Positions 43,701 to 58,183 of a stretch of DNA of 64,000 nt are shown here, piece after piece. The notes beneath the pieces are model-generated. The model was not told the DNA's origin, ran no database searches, and was given only the letters and a program-made list of their open reading frames with translations. The stretch spans positions 48,862,898 to 48,926,897 of the forward strand of contig OX381705.1 in NCBI GenBank assembly GCA_947462335.1, written 5' to 3'. How positions within the stretch are numbered: position 1 is the stretch's first letter; the number at the start of each line of letters is the position of its first letter. The DNA comes from Harmothoe impar. Lineage: Eukaryota > Annelida > Polychaeta > Phyllodocida > Polynoidae. The translations under genes were made by a program, and so were the position numbers.

Positions 43701-46700
43701 TTGATGACAGTTACTCCACTGAATCAAGGAACAAAAACATCAACTCCCACAAAGGTTATCAAAGCATTGGTACAACACCAGAAAATGGATCTTCCTTAGT
43801 ACTCTGAGGCGGCCTTTCATTCTCAGATAGATATGCTGCTAATGTACTCATAATTAGGTTCACACCAGCCTCATCCCATGGGAAGCAAAGGCCCAACAAA
43901 AGCCTTGCACTAAATCAAAGTTGCCACCTTGTTAATTTGGCTATCATTCACGTCTTGGAAGTGCAACGAGGCTGAAACCCTCTGGGTGCCTGAAAGGAGT
44001 GGTCATTCTTTAACAACGAGAGGGTAGGGTCGGGGTGAGGGTGTTGGATTTGGGCCCTTGAGAGGGGGGTGACAAAAGAACGTTCAGTCACCCCATTTAA
44101 GCAAAGATGTCAGCGCACGTCTATAGCTAGCAGCCACGATGAATTTGGATCGTGGGGGGGGGGGGTTAACATATTTTGATTTCTCTCACGGAGTTTATAA
44201 CTTTGGCTTATGTCGGAGGTAGGAGCTACATGTAACTAAAATTATGTTTATATGTTTTCCTTCATCTTTACGTTAGTTCTAGTTCAGAGGCGCAGGCACC
44301 GAATGACCCTGACAGGAAGGTTCTGGGGATGTGTATAGTGATCAGTGGTTTTATCGACCTCTACAATAATTCCTAATTAGCGCCTCTTATAACTCCAAGG
44401 GATATATTAAATGCTGGCATCTCCAATGCTGGTAATCAATACGCAATGATCTCCACCTTTGAGACAGGAGTATATACCGTAGCGTAGGAAGCTTAATAAT
44501 GGTGTCGTTCTTATGGGATAAGGTGTGCCCCTAATCACTTAATCACATTGCTAGGAGGCTTTACATTAGAATATCTTCTTGGAGTTGCTTTCATAAGAGT
44601 TTCATAAGTAATTGGTATGCGTTTTGTCCAACTATTTGTCAGCCCCATGGTATGTACAAGGGAGCAGCATGCAAATGGAACCCAGTATCTATATACTATA
44701 TAGAAGTGGAAGAGCGCATGCGCGTGTGACGTCAGTATTCAGAGCGATAGAGAATGAAGAAGCTTAATTAATTAAGGAACACTTTCTTAAAATATTTTAT
44801 GAGCTTAACCTTAATTAAACTCCGGCAACCTGTAGTGTCAATTATCTGTTTTACTCGCACTGTGAGTACACCTCCAAATAGGGTTGAGGCGGGTCGGGCG
44901 TGTACTCACCGCAACACTACAGGTTGCCCTCGGTAAAATAGATATCAAAATTCACTTACAGGTAAGCTCTTTTAATCTCAATATTTTACCTCCGGCAACC
45001 TTAAAGTGTTCCGGAAGTACACGAGAAGTTTAGAGCACCTTAAGCTTCTTCATTCCTATCAATACAGATAGTGAAATTCTAATTCTTTCAAGTCCAATAT
45101 TCATTTGTCCCTCCACTATATTCAAACATGAATAAGCTGTGTACCACCCACAGAATTTTACTTTCTGGACTTTTCCAAAATATATATATAATTAGTCTTG
45201 ATGAGACATGGAAGTTGGAAGTCACAAGAATCAATGGCTCGCTTCTACAAGAAACCGGTGGAGAAATCAATCCCAACTGTGGGGGATGTGATCAGAGACG
45301 AGCTAGCATAATGAACTGTCACACTATGAACTAGTTATTGGTTAAAGTACTTAGTTAAAGTACAAATTGTTGTAGTTAAAATAGTTAAAAAGCAAATTGT
45401 TAAATGCTTAGTGGAACTGGTAATAACCAGATTGTTGGAATTGGGATAAAATCCAAGAGAAGTTGTTGATAAAAACAAGATATAAAATGACTACAGTTGA
45501 GAATTTAAATCAAATTATAAGAGAATTTATCGTTAGATAAAGTCTAGATTATTGGGAAAATGGTTGAACGAGTTACAAATTTCCTAAAAAACTACAGATA
45601 TTATTGGACACGTCCTTTCCAGTTGGACAGGAGGGTCAGAAAATTGTTAACTAAGGGATGCCCTTGAGAAGTTTACAATAAAGATTGATTACAAAAAGTG
45701 TTGTTCAAGAGTGTTTATTGACATAAAACACAACAAGTAATTAATACATAAACGAGCATATAGATTTTTAAAATTTATTAAAAAGAATAAATCAGGAAAT
45801 ATATGCTTACACAAGAGGTAATACGAGATACAATTTAAAGAGACGACACAAATGATACGGGTTCTTTTACTTCGTAGCTTTGAAGATCTCCCGAGGACCC
45901 CTCGGGTACCGGAAGGTGCCGAAGGGTGATTCGGAATAGATAGTTATCCGAATAACTTACCAGTTGAGAAGGAGAACTGGTGTTCCGAAGAAGCCAAGGC
46001 ACCTGTGGTGCCCTGGGGGGTGCTAGGGCCCTCCTCACCTCCCGAGACTAGTCTCCACGTAAAAAATTTAGAGAAAATATTTGGGGGTTGAAAATGGGGT
46101 TTTCAATCTTTTAAAAAAAATATATATATATCCATCAGGTCGGTTTGAATTAAATATGTAAATTTTTATGTTTTCTTGAGAATTTCCCCTGATAAAAATC
46201 ATATGATTGCGTGATATACGTGCTCATGTGTTTTTCTCAAATTCAATCACATTATTACTTTTAATAATTGTTTCATCCAAATTATTGCCTTTTAACGTTG
46301 CAACACATTTTTTTTTACTTCTTGTTAATATACTAAAACGGATGTAAATCAATTTAAGTGCTACCCCATTCCTTTCGCCATTGTATGGTCCCTAGATAAT
46401 GAATAGCGCGATAGAGGTACCCTTTGATTACATTACATACTGCACTACATAATCTAATGCCTCATCCTGTCAAATTATACTAAGATGGAAGCATAAATTG
46501 GATGACGAAAAATACTTGTAACAGGTGTAATCCTGAGATGCTCATGCAGAGAATAATCTAATTAAATACATTACCGCAATGTGTAAGGCTATCTTAATGG
46601 GGTAATATCTACATACAGTCATCACTCAATCAATATTCCACAGTCCTTTCTCCTTTTAATACCACGCAGAGGCACTATACTTTGTAGTTGTAGTTTAATT

Positions 46701-48400
46701 TCTATAAGTACATACCTTTCCAAACTTAGAACGGATTATGAACATTACTCGATTACTGGATATAGACTGAGCATGTGCTTTACATCACAATTGACCCAGA
46801 GTCAGGGTGCTATAGTAAGTAAGGCTAGTTGCGCAATGAAAGGGTATGCTGGAAAACAACTTTAATGGAAACCAATGGGTTCGGCCATGGCCAAGGTAGT
46901 TCTTTAACATTGTGTCTTACATGGTAAGGGATTGTGACAATTTGCTTCCCTTTATTCCACCCATTTCTATCCACAGCACTATATTATTTCAGTGTAATCC
47001 CTCCTCAAGGTGATAGATGGTCAATTAATCTACCTCTTCTCATCTTGCCAATTTAGGTACCTTCATTACCTATAGATATTTGTCTGTCTGTAATTAGATG
47101 AGATCCATTGCTGCACTAATGGCCTAGCCCTTGCACCAGCTCCCTTCTACCTCTTTACACACTCTATGCATACTCTGGACTATACAGATTATATCCATAC
47201 CTGTAATGGATGGCAGTGGAGGGGAGCCTGGATACATGGTTGGAATGGTGGCCATGGTCATGGTGGTAGAATTAGAAATGTAGAGCTGGATATTTGCTTT
47301 TTTAAAGGAATTTCTTTAGAAAGTGTTGCTGGAAAATGCATTGTGAAATTATTATGAGCCCCGATTAGAGAACCACTCCAAGAATTGATATGGGAAGACT
47401 GGGATTGAAGAGCAGCAACGAAAGTGGTGGTAGGGAGAGAAGTAAGGTTGGGTTGTACGTAGAAGGGCAGGGATAGGAAATTGGCAGAGAAAAATTGGAG
47501 GAGGGGAAGGAGAAACAGTGGCAGCTGTTAAGATAACAATGGCTAGGATAACAGCAGTAACCTTTCTTAGCAGGAACCAAAGGCAGCTGGTGCAGTGATA
47601 GGACCTGAGAAGGATCAAGCCACAATTACATTCATTCCGGCCAGCTGTATTCTAGAGTAGAGTTTCCTGGACTTGGCCTCTAATGTGGGAAAAGCAGTCT
47701 CAGAGGAGGAGAGGGGCTAGAGCAGTGGGCCTAGATTCTCAGAGACTGTGGTAGGATTATATGATGAGTATGTGGATAATTGTCAGCTACAAGAGAATAA
47801 GTAAGTGAATCTTGCTCCCCAGGTATTATTCCCACTAACATACTTAGGTACTAAGCAGATATACAGCTGTTGTATAGGCTACATGATTAGGATTAAGCAT
47901 GAAATTGAATGGGGATGGCACATGCAGTGAATAATGGGATCATCTAAATTATATCTATAATGCATTCGAAAGCAAAAGCAAAGCTTAATCCGTGTTTTCT
48001 GAATGGATCCTATCCTAGAGGTTTGTAATCTATTCAGGATATCTTAGATCACCTCGGTGTAGATTTGTGTCGATTTACAGAGGCTAGCAAGGCTATTTCC
48101 TTATAATCAGATTCAGCCTTCAGGAAATGGCACGTTACTATAATTTACAGCATTGCCAGCTCAAGTACAAAAGTACTGTAGACAATGCAAATCAGGGAAA
48201 CACCCTCACAGGGGAAGATGACATTTTCCCAATCTTACTGATATTGGGCAGGTCTGAGACCCAAATGTATCGTTATTGCTCACATAGCACACCGGAAGTG
48301 ACTCCCCTGGGGTGATACAATATTACTTTAGGAACATCAAAACAGTCCTGTTGTTCCATTCCAGATGCATGAGAGGAAAAAAGGAAAACATAGGGAATAA
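40800..48400. repeat. Diverged segmental duplication, unit A
   Basis: Colinear similar islands occur in unit B. Examples are 40840/49124 (TCAGTCAT-CCT-TCTGTG then GCCTAATGGACC), 41820/49700, 42470/50160 (GGGAATTGGATATCGATCTC), 43845/51317 (TAATGTACTCATAATT), 47035/53225, 47645/53838 (ATTCTAGAGTAGAGTTTCCT) and 48104/54460. The order and orientation are the same. Unit A is longer, partly because of extra sequence at about 44.7-46.1 kb. No coding sequence is recognised. Confidence 0.8.
44746..45060. mobile_element. Foldback / MITE-like element in duplication unit A
   Basis: The ends GATAGAGAATGAAGAAGCTTA and TAAGCTTCTTCATTCCTATC are inverted. Inner inverted pairs are GGAACACTTT / AAAGTGTTCC and GGCAACCTGTAGTG / CACTACAGGTTGCC. 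It is 315 bp with no coding capacity. It lies in sequence absent from duplication unit B, consistent with later insertion. Confidence 0.65.
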
Positions 48401-48795
48401 GTACGCCTTAAATGGTATGTGGGTAGACAACAGATTTATGTTGATCATTGTTCATTCATTGAGTAGGGTGTAAGCAAGTGCGGTTTTTCTACCCTGTTTG
48501 TACCATGAGAATAGGGAAGAGGAATTTCAATGATTCCTAAATCACACTACAGTTCTCAGCCACATCTAGTGATTCTAAATTCCATCGAATTGTGACTGAG
48601 CATCTCTTCAGTTTCAGTCCAGTTCACTTTAATGTAGTTAGTGGAGCTTAATGTTTTGCATCAATTACGTATCGTTTTGGGGAATCAATAAATCGTCCAT
48701 TCATCCAGTTACGTAGTCACAAAATCACCTCAGTATGATTATATCATACTGGAACTGGCATATCTAAATGTCCAAATATGCCAGTTTCAATCTAA

Positions 48796-49042
48796 GGCCA
48801 AAAAAAAAAGGTGTGTTTCAGGTTACATGGTCTGAAAATCTAGGGTAGGTAGGTCGGATACAATGCTGACTCGCCGACGACCGCCTCGACTCGTGAACTA
48901 TCAGATCGACCCTTAAATAGCCCCAAAATGACCCAAAATATAAATATTTTTTCAAAATTGCATAAAAATGTCTAGGGTCGGCCCTATTTTGCTAGGTAGG
49001 GTCGGGTAACCTGAAACACACCTTTTTTTTTTTTTTTTGGCC
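48796..49042. mobile_element. MITE with GGCC-A(n)-GGTGTGTTTC ends, short copy
   Basis: 247 bp with GGCCA(n)GGTGTGTTTCAGGTTAC at the left and its inverse GTAACCTGAAACACACC-T(n)-GGCC at the right. The interior has GTAGGGTCGG-type inverted motifs. It sits at the junction between the two duplication units. Confidence 0.75.
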
Positions 49043-49099
49043 CAATGGACATTGAGGGCTTTTGATGGACGCGGATCGCGCCATGAGACTATTTCCCTG

Positions 49100-52000
49100 A
49101 TTCCATTGCCCTGGTCAGCCTTCAGTCATTCCTGTCTGTGAACAGCCTGTCCTACCACAGCCTAATGGACCAAATATTGCAGGGCTGATATGGATAGAGG
49201 TGAAAGAGCAGGCAGGAGATAGTGAAGAAGGCCTATTGCCCACGGTTTGGTAAATTCACCGTTGTATTGCAATCAGAAGCCTGATCCCGGGAGCCTGATA
49301 CCAACTAAGGAACATCTTGGTGTCGTCCCCATGATACAACAACTTCACTTCAGTATGATCATCTATATTATATGAACCATGTACTCCTCATAACTCAGAT
49401 AGTAATCATAACAATAGGAAAGACCATAAAAGCTCAATTTGAAACAACTGGCCATCCTAGCTGGGACCATTTTAGAGCTGTTAGCATTGACTGCTCGGAT
49501 AAGGTAAGGATGTATTGATCTAATCAAATTCCCTTACTCACTTTGTACATACTATATATCCACACCAGCTCAGCCACCAAACTTTAGGCAACCTCTGCCT
49601 TTATGTCTAAAGCGTTTGCACTATTTGATCTTGAGACAATTCTCCATCAGCAGATCAGATCCTAGGTCATTATGACAAGTATGGTGCGGCAGGAGCCGCT
49701 CACCTCGATGTTTTGATTACTATCAGTGGTAGGTGAGCAACTATTGATTTGCTCATTTCTGCACACCAGGGTTCTTTCACCCTACTGAGTCTATCATCTG
49801 CTCTGACGATCTGAAGATGCTCTCCTCACTTCACCAAGCAATGTGAACGCTTGATCAATATATAATTCTAAACCTTGCATCACATAGATTTTACACACAT
49901 TGTGTAGACAGCATTTAAGTATGGGCTCGAAAGTGATTATTTGACAGGAAATACCTTTTTTGGAATAATGTCTATTGCATTGGAAAGAGAGGAAGTAGAT
50001 GAATTGTTTATCAATGACACTTTCCTCTTTCAATTTCATCTCAGATCAGTAGGCCATCAAAATTAAACTTAACAATTTAAATTCCTTGAACCACTAACCT
50101 AACATTTCTTTACTCAACTTAATGAGTGACTTCCTTAAATTTCTATTTATCTGCTGATCAACACAGAGTAGCTCATAAAGCAGCCCCGGGCCAGCAAACA
50201 GATCAAAAGCAGGGAATTGGATATCGATCTCTGGTGCTGGCAGAGGTTGATCCTTGCTCAGGTGTTCTATGTACCTATACATGACAGACTTGGGGCAGAG
50301 TTGGCAGCAAGGACAGAGGTAAGGTTAGATGTTGAGGAGAGTGCATAGGGAGTGAAGAGGCAAGGGTGGGTTGGTGAGGAAGGGGGGAAATCTGGGGATT
50401 TATAATACAATAACTATCACATTACATTTTCGATCTGGAGTTGTGATAGACCAATATTTCTACTAATTCTCTTGATGCCATGGTGACTTCCATGATGTCT
50501 AATCCTAGAGAGAATTCTCAATAATATATGTCTCTGCATCAGGACATGTCAAATTCCTGAATCCCCGGCATTCTTCATGACGACTCTGACAGGCCACTTT
50601 TTGTTGTTCAAATCGAACCACCGGTTGTTAAAAAACAACAGGTTTTTTTCAACAATAACTCTTGGGGTCATCCAGAGAAAAGGTCGGTTTTAATTAGCAG
50701 ATATCACTTCCAGTTTTTAGAGTATGGATGGCCAGTGGGCAGATACTGGATCTCTCGGGAATGGAGAAATACTTCACAGCAGCACATGTTGTCTACACCA
50801 TATTTATACCTGAATCGTGTAACTTTGATCTGTCTCCCCCATAGTTACCTGTTTATGTAAGTTGTAACTTACAATTACCCGCATATGGGGGGTAGGCCTA
50901 CATAATGTAGCGTAATCGTTTGTACACATGCTAGAGTTGAATAGTTCAATTAAGAGCCATACTACGGCAGTGAAAAACATTCTAGCTTCACAAAATGATA
51001 TAGATACATTGTAACTTCAAAATGTATCTTTACATGCATCTTTTACTCTACATCTGAATGTAAATGGATCTTTACTTGAATACTACACATACTGGAACAT
51101 CACATGTCCCGCTTATAATGTAAATAATTTTATGAGTAGGGAAGGCCAAATTCCTAAAGACATTGTGATAACAATGATCTTGATAATCCTGTGTTTGATG
51201 TATAACATTGTAAAAGCTACAGACTACACTCATTAACTATTATGATAATACAGATACATAAAGCTGCATCTTCTTACCACTTCATTGCAGTCTAGCCACA
51301 TGTCCATGGTCATAATGTACTCATAATTGCGTCCTCACCAACTTTATCACATGGTAGGCAAAGCCTCAACAATGGCCTCGCATCAAACCAGTGTTGCCAT
51401 CGTATCAATTTGGCTATAATTCACGTCTGGGAAGTGAGATGAGACTAATACTCCATGAGGGCCTTCAGTAAAAGCTCTGCTCTTAAATTTGTTTCGAGCC
51501 CAGGCTCCTTTATTGGTAATAATCTGACTCTAAAAGCTATAGCTTGCAGATTCCATGGTTAACTGAAACTCATCCATTGTGGGGGATGTAACAGACTCTT
51601 AAATAGTAAATTAGTGCCAGATAATTGATTGGGTATAGGATTTCAGACCCAGTATTGAGGACACAGCAATTGGAAGTGCCAGCGGGGGCGCAAGGGTGTC
51701 AGGTTTATTGGATCCCTGACAGACCTACATCAAACTGTAAAGATCATTCCTTGTACTGGTGTATGTAAGTCGCACGAACTCAGCTTTTACTTTCTCTACA
51801 ATAGAATGCCCAGACAGAAGGCAACTGTAATCCATCTGTTTAATCAACAAGGGATTAACTATTGTCCCGATAGGAGTAGGGCTATATGTAAGTATGATTA
51901 ACTATAGATCTCACTGTTTTCAATCAGTCATTATACTGTTGTTTTCAGTTTGGAGGCACAACCTCCAAGTCATCCAATTTTGAATTAATTAGATAATTCC

Positions 52001-54760
52001 CCTGCGTACCTCCACCTTAGCAGGGCATACTGTGATAAGTGTTACACAGGGTGACATTCATCGTCCTAGACCTTAATCCCTAATTACCCATGAATGAAGT
52101 AGCTAATTTCACCTTATACCCATAAAAGGACCCTGGTAGTCCTAATGCTGATCAATACTCAATAGTCCCCATCCTTAGGCAAGGCTGTGAGAGGCCTTAA
52201 TTATGGTGTAGTGATTATCCCACGTCGTCGGTGCATAATTGTAGCTCACGTTTCCCATAAGTAACACGATACTAGATCACTGCTCGCTTCTTAGGGGATT
52301 AGGTGAGCTCCTAATTGCTTTATCATATGAGCTGTTCTTATAGGAGGTAGTACATAATTCAAATTTATTGGTCTATTTATTTGCCTATCTTATGGTATTG
52401 TATGTGCAAGGAACCATGCTTAAAATTGGTTCCAAAGATTTATACTGCTTAGAGATCCATCAGTTAGATGTATCTAGAATTAATCGTGCACTAAATGGAT
52501 ATTGATTTACAAATGCTTTCCACAGCATTTGCCACACCCTAATGGAACCACTCTGATTATTACATTGGTCTGGGTATCTGAGGCGTTTTTATCCTTACCT
52601 ACCTGGTTCTTTAATGTCATATAATTAGTTCGAATTGCATAATGTATTTAAAATGAATTCAGAATTCCATCTGGATTTGGCTGGACATCATGGATTTGGT
52701 TGGGCAACATGAAGTTCCTCTTTGTCACCTACTCTTTGTCACCTACTATTGAGTCATATTTTTCAAAATCGTATTGCCTACATATAGAATAGGTCATATA
52801 TTATATTCTTGAATGAAGTTAATGAAATTAATTGAAGTATCCGACTATCCTAATTTACATTGTCGCTAGGGGTTGCATGATTAACAGCAGTACAGGCACC
52901 CGCATAATACATAAAATATAAGCTTTATATTAAATCATCAATACTCCAGAGTCTTCACCTCGTTACTACTTCTGAGCATACAGAGGCGCGACAGTATCTA
53001 TCCTACCCCCTGACATTTAGTCGTTACAACAACCTACAACATGTATAGTATAACACAAACAGGGACCAAGATTAACATATAAATTGGGTTTGGTATCCGG
53101 CTAATGTACATGTACATTACAGAGATAATTATAGAGGTTGCAAACCCATAATCCTACCTTTCACACCAAATTATGTAATGTTACTTAGAAAGTCTTGCAT
53201 CCACAGTTAAGTTAATCTTCATATTGGTCTTCTCATCTTGCCTATCTAGTTGAGGTTTGCATCTTATCTATATCTATCCATACAACGTAATCATTGTGCC
53301 TAATTACATGTAATTAGATAGGACCGTCTCTACACAAATGGCCTCCCTGGCCATCTCTCCGATCCAGACTCCAGACTCCCGGTCCTGGGAGCGGCATATA
53401 TAGATGCTCTAAGATATCCTCAGTAAGGGTGGAGGTGAGTAAAGTGATATATAAATTCCCTGCAATTAAAGACTGAGGAATGGAAGGTTGCTTATGGTTG
53501 CAATAGCGAGATATTTAGAATGTAACTATCATATATAAACATGTTTGGATATTGCGGGAAGAAAGTGACGTCAGAGCAGCAGCAAGAAATGTAAAGTAGG
53601 GGGAAGAGGATTAGGAAATGATGGGAGGGCTTTGTAATGAGAGGCGATGGTTGAACATGAGGACAGGGAAATATAGAACTGATAAAGACAACAGATGAGA
53701 AGCAGTGGCCATTCCCAGGATAAGAAAGGTTCTGAAATCCGGAGTAACCTTTGGCAGATGGAAGCAAAGGCAGTAGGATAGCATCAGTAATAGGACCCTG
53801 AGAATGGTCAGACCACAATTTAGATCCATTCCGGCCAGCTGCATTCTAGAGTAGAGTTTCCTGGACTACGCCTCCAATGTGGGTAACCACAGCCTGGGGA
53901 GAGAGGCACTAAGGGGCAGGAATCCCGCAGACATGTGGAGTGGTCAGTGTGGTAGGATTGTCTGGTGGGTAGGAATATGTAATTGTCGCAGAACTATTCT
54001 CCCAATGAATGACAAGATTAACAGTTAGGCACCTGCAAGTGGATCCTGCTACTCAGCTATAGAGCCCTCCTAACCATTGTGCTAAGCTACCCGTACCTAT
54101 ATTATTAACCCCTTTAGAGACTATTAGTTTTGTTTAAGAGGAAACAAAGAGTAGAGAAGGGCGATAGGATTAGATAAGTTTGACAAAAGTTGCATAAATG
54201 TTTAGTACCATGCTCTGAGATGTTTCAAATCGTGTCCAGGTATACGCATATATTGGCGATTTATTTAAGTGAAAACACATTGGGGTAATTCAACTAAATC
54301 CATTGCGTCAATTAAAACCTAGAGTGCATAATCAGATAGATATATAATTGTATTCCCTTAGGCCAAACTGATCCTACATGTCTGAACCTGATCTATTTCT
54401 AGACTGCTACCATTACCAATATCACATGGACTGGCGTAACATACAAATGGCGTTTCCTTCTAATCAGATTTAGTTTCCAAGAAACGGCACGATCCTATAG
54501 CTTACAGCCCTATCACCTCAAGTACAACAGCAGTGTAGCCTATGCAAATCAGGGTAACACCCCCTTGGGGAGGGTGACATTTTCTCATTCTTACAGCTCA
54601 GGAGTAGGACTGACGCCCAAATCCCCCTAAGGAAGTCCCTCATATTGGCTGCATCTATTGGCTTATCCTTATTAAATTGCTCACATAGATTTCATGACCT
54701 CACCGGAAGTGCTTCTCCTGGAGTGTCATGGCGCATGCGTGCAATAATTGGGGGCATAAT
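49100..54760. repeat. Diverged segmental duplication, unit B
   Basis: The second copy of the block at about 40.8-48.4 kb in direct orientation. Similarity is patchy, with many indels, so the duplication is old. No exon or gene was recognised; short frames such as 53492-53844 are regarded as chance. Confidence 0.8.
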
Positions 54761-57700
54761 CCGGGTGTAATTGGAATCTCTCGACAGTCATTATTTGACT
54801 ATTTTTTTCATGCTACCCTATTTTCATTTTTCCCTTTTCGCAATACCCTCGTTGTCACCTGCTATGTGGGTTCATTGTCAATAGGCATCGTTGTTGATAG
54901 GAGTGTTACTAAGGGCAATGGTATCTTGAAGGAAACATGCAAGAACAGCTGCCAGGTGTCTGCGACATACTTCAATTATGAATTTCCACTATGGTGTAGA
55001 ATTTTAAAGTTCCTTTACATTGTATTTGGGCATCCCACCATTTTCATTTGTAGTTAATAGGCCTAATGGACAAGCCATGGGAGATGCAAACCCCTACAAA
55101 AACAATGGAAGAGGGCCATGTTTCACAATAAGCATTCCAAAGGGCCTCATCTCCTCAGGCTCTGAATGCATTCACCCCATGTCCCAACTTTAATTGCCAC
55201 TGTCCCTTCCCAAATCGCCTCATGTCAGACACAAACTTCTAAAGTGACTGAAGAATCATGTTTGTTCTGAGTAGCCTTCAGTCCCGAGGCCGTGACCAGA
55301 AAGTGGCTCTGAGGACAGACATTTTGTTTGACAGGGAAATGGGGTGGGAGCTAGGGCGAGTGGATGGGTGGAGGTCAGAGGGAGAAGAAGGAGATGGTCT
55401 CTGAGAGAAATCATTTAGTGTTTTAGGCAGGGATTCAGGCTATGAACAATGACCTCAGTCGACCCCCATTTACTGGACGGATATGGAGGGAGCCTCCAAA
55501 GGCGGTGGAATCGAATCTTGCATTACAATATGGTCTTGGTTGGGGAGGGGGAGATGGGGGTGGGGGAGGTTGATGGGCATGCCCGGGGCAAAGGGGAACA
55601 TCCAACACCCTCTGCGCATGTGCCATATTCGTCAGCCAATCAACGGGCAATAGGCAATTTATTCCAGAAGCAGAGGAAGATTTCATTAGAAGACTATGTT
55701 GAGACATTGGTTTGTACACTGGGAATGGGATATTGATTTGAACTACTAGTGCCCTTTTAATTAGGGCTATATGTGTGTGAGGAGGACTGTTTAATTAGAG
55801 GTCGCTATACATATTTCAAGAGTACAGTGTGTAATTAAAGAATGCTGCGTGAAGCTTCATGATTAAAATCAGGGCAATAGAAGAAGGATTCTCAGTAGGC
55901 ATAGTAATTACGTCAATATAATTGATATTATTTTGTGGTGATCATAAAGCTTTTGGTGTTCCCCGTTTTCCTACCTCGGGTCTTCTCATGGATATATCAA
56001 TCTAAATTAGAATAGTTCTAACCTATTGCTGGGCTCCAAACAAATATCTGCCAATCAATTTCTCATCCCATGGTCGCATCCCTTCATGGACTGTGGCTAG
56101 CAGCATGATACTGGGCTATTGTTAATGTCCTATACAAACATAGCGTTTTAGTATACTTAAAGGGGGTCCAACATTCGCCTTCTACACTCCTACTCTGTGG
56201 GGTAAACTAGTCAGAGGTAGGCTTCCGCCCAAAGATAACGCAAGGGTAGTGAGATCCAGCTTTATTTGATGTTGTGGATGTTATAATATATATAGAGCAC
56301 TTTCACAGGTATATGTTATAATCACAGCCTTCCCTTCATATATATAGAGATATGTACATCATTTCTATCATTTAGCTCCAGGGCTTGCATTGATAATTAT
56401 ACGCGACGGCCTTAGTCAAGGCAAAGTATACATATAAATATCCAGCAGGAATCCTATAGGGACTCCAGAATGTATAAGTCTCCACGCAATCAACCAATAA
56501 ATACTTTCAACTTGATTTCAATTAGGTTATTATATGTCCACATCATAATCGTCAACATGTCTCGAAGACGACCTTATACGCTTCTCTATGATACCGACGG
56601 ATCTGATAGCGGTTTTACGAGAACACAGGTGCAATCTAATGGTTACTCTCCGGTCACCACTATGGATCCGGGGTATACACATACTATCAGTTTCCAATTC
56701 ATCAGGTCGGCCAGTCTAAACAATTGACTCTCCAACTCCATACTTATAAAACCGGTATACTGTATCACTAACTCCATGGTTCTCTCCAGAATACAGGACT
56801 CCAGGTTAGCATGTGAATAAAACATTCAATGTACAATTCCGGTGGCAATGTCGTTACACAATAACTCCAATTGAAACGTTACACCTAAATGCACAGATTC
56901 CAATGATCCATATTTCCCAACGTCTAGATCACAGGACCGTTGTTAGTCAATGTTAAACCGATGTTAAACCTTTAGAACCACACACATACTCCTCAGGAGT
57001 TACACAGTGCCATCTGGTCTTCTCGATCATACTCCCCCAAACGCTCACTGATAACTGACTGCGCTTTCCTTTCCCCCTCGGCTTATACTTGTTTCTTTTA
57101 CTTTATTTCAGCTTCCCTTCATGACCACACCCAGCACCTATTGATTGCTCGTCAGCGTCATCTCTCTTCTCTATTGATTGGCCATTAGGCGCCCTACTCA
57201 AGACCATCCTGAATAAATTAGGCAGGGGATGGTCGCGGCCATGTTGTGTTCGGGGCCGGCCTTCAGCCTGTGTCGTCGCCTACCCCCTATGCTGCTCTCG
57301 AGGCCCTAGTGATCGCCTCCTTCACCAGCTACCCCACCTGCTGTCCCTGAGGCCCTGGTTAACCACCTCCTTCACTACCTACCCCACATGCTGTTCTCGA
57401 AGACCCCGGCCACGGACATCCTGGTCATATGGATTTTAACCCTGACGCATAGCCCCATTTGCCTGTACTACTTGCTCCCATCACTGAGGCCGCGTTCCCC
57501 ATTCGCCGTTCGTCTTCCCGATCTTAGCCTATCTCCTGACCTGGATTTTATACCGCTGTTATCTTTCCCACCAGCTGTGTCAGCCCGGATCCTAGTTTAT
57601 TTGTTGCTTTCCTGCTCGGGCTCTAGACCCTGGCCACAGAGCTGAATATATTTAGTCCATATAACTTTGACTCTTATTGTGGCCAAGTCTACCATTACAG

Positions 57701-58115
57701 GACCTTATAACATTATTTATACATGTTCCTTATATTCGTTATTTACTGCGTGGCCCGCGTACTGGGCTTGCCCGATTTACATGTGACTTAATGTATGCGA
57801 CGACTTTCTTTTCTCTTATTATATTAATCTCACTGTACTTGTATCTTAAAGTGTACTGCTTCCCCCCACTTATTCAATGTATATCTACTATACCCATACA
57901 TATTCATACATATTATGTACATTTTTGCCCGTTCCCTTATGTTATATTATACATTATTTATCAATCAATAAATATATCCTCCAAACCTTTTTGCTCTTCT
58001 TTAGTTTTCCACTATAACCCAATACCTTTCATAGGCAGGGATTAAGGACAACGTAACGTTAACTAAAGATCAGCCATTACCTACAAACTAAGATGTCTGA
58101 AAATGAGTCACTTAC
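54761..58115. other. AP-1 mu intron, no gene recognised
   Basis: A roughly 49-bp tandem repeat of about 2.5 units lies at 57280-57405. The region 56.4-58.0 kb is more C-rich with several open frames, and could be a decayed retroelement, but I see no diagnostic motif. Confidence 0.5.
57280..57405. repeat. About 49-bp tandem repeat, 2.5 units
   Basis: CTACCCC restarts at 57280, 57329 and 57379, each followed by TGCTGYYCTCGAGGCCC-like sequence and CCTCCTTCAC. Confidence 0.75.
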
Positions 58116-58183
58116 CCGAATGAGTTTGTGTAAGAATTCCAATATTAACACGGCGTTGGAGTTTTTCCTCGTCGTGGCAACGA
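58116..58183 (-). CDS. AP1M1: AP-1 mu subunit, exon (end of longin-like domain)
   Basis: This is a 68-bp exon with acceptor ACCAG and donor GTAAGTG. With the C carried from the preceding exon it reads L-VATTRKNSNAVLILEFLHKLIR, matching the position in AP mu chains where a LVAT-K/R-KN motif leads into a hydrophobic helix. It ends in phase 0. It is too short to show up as an ORF. Its identity rests on family similarity recalled from knowledge and on exact phase agreement with both neighbouring exons. Confidence 0.85.

Noticed and set aside
45835..46038. Possible GC-rich exon on the minus strand
   Set aside because: No recognisable domain, and it is in the insert unique to duplication unit A; a transposon fragment is more likely.
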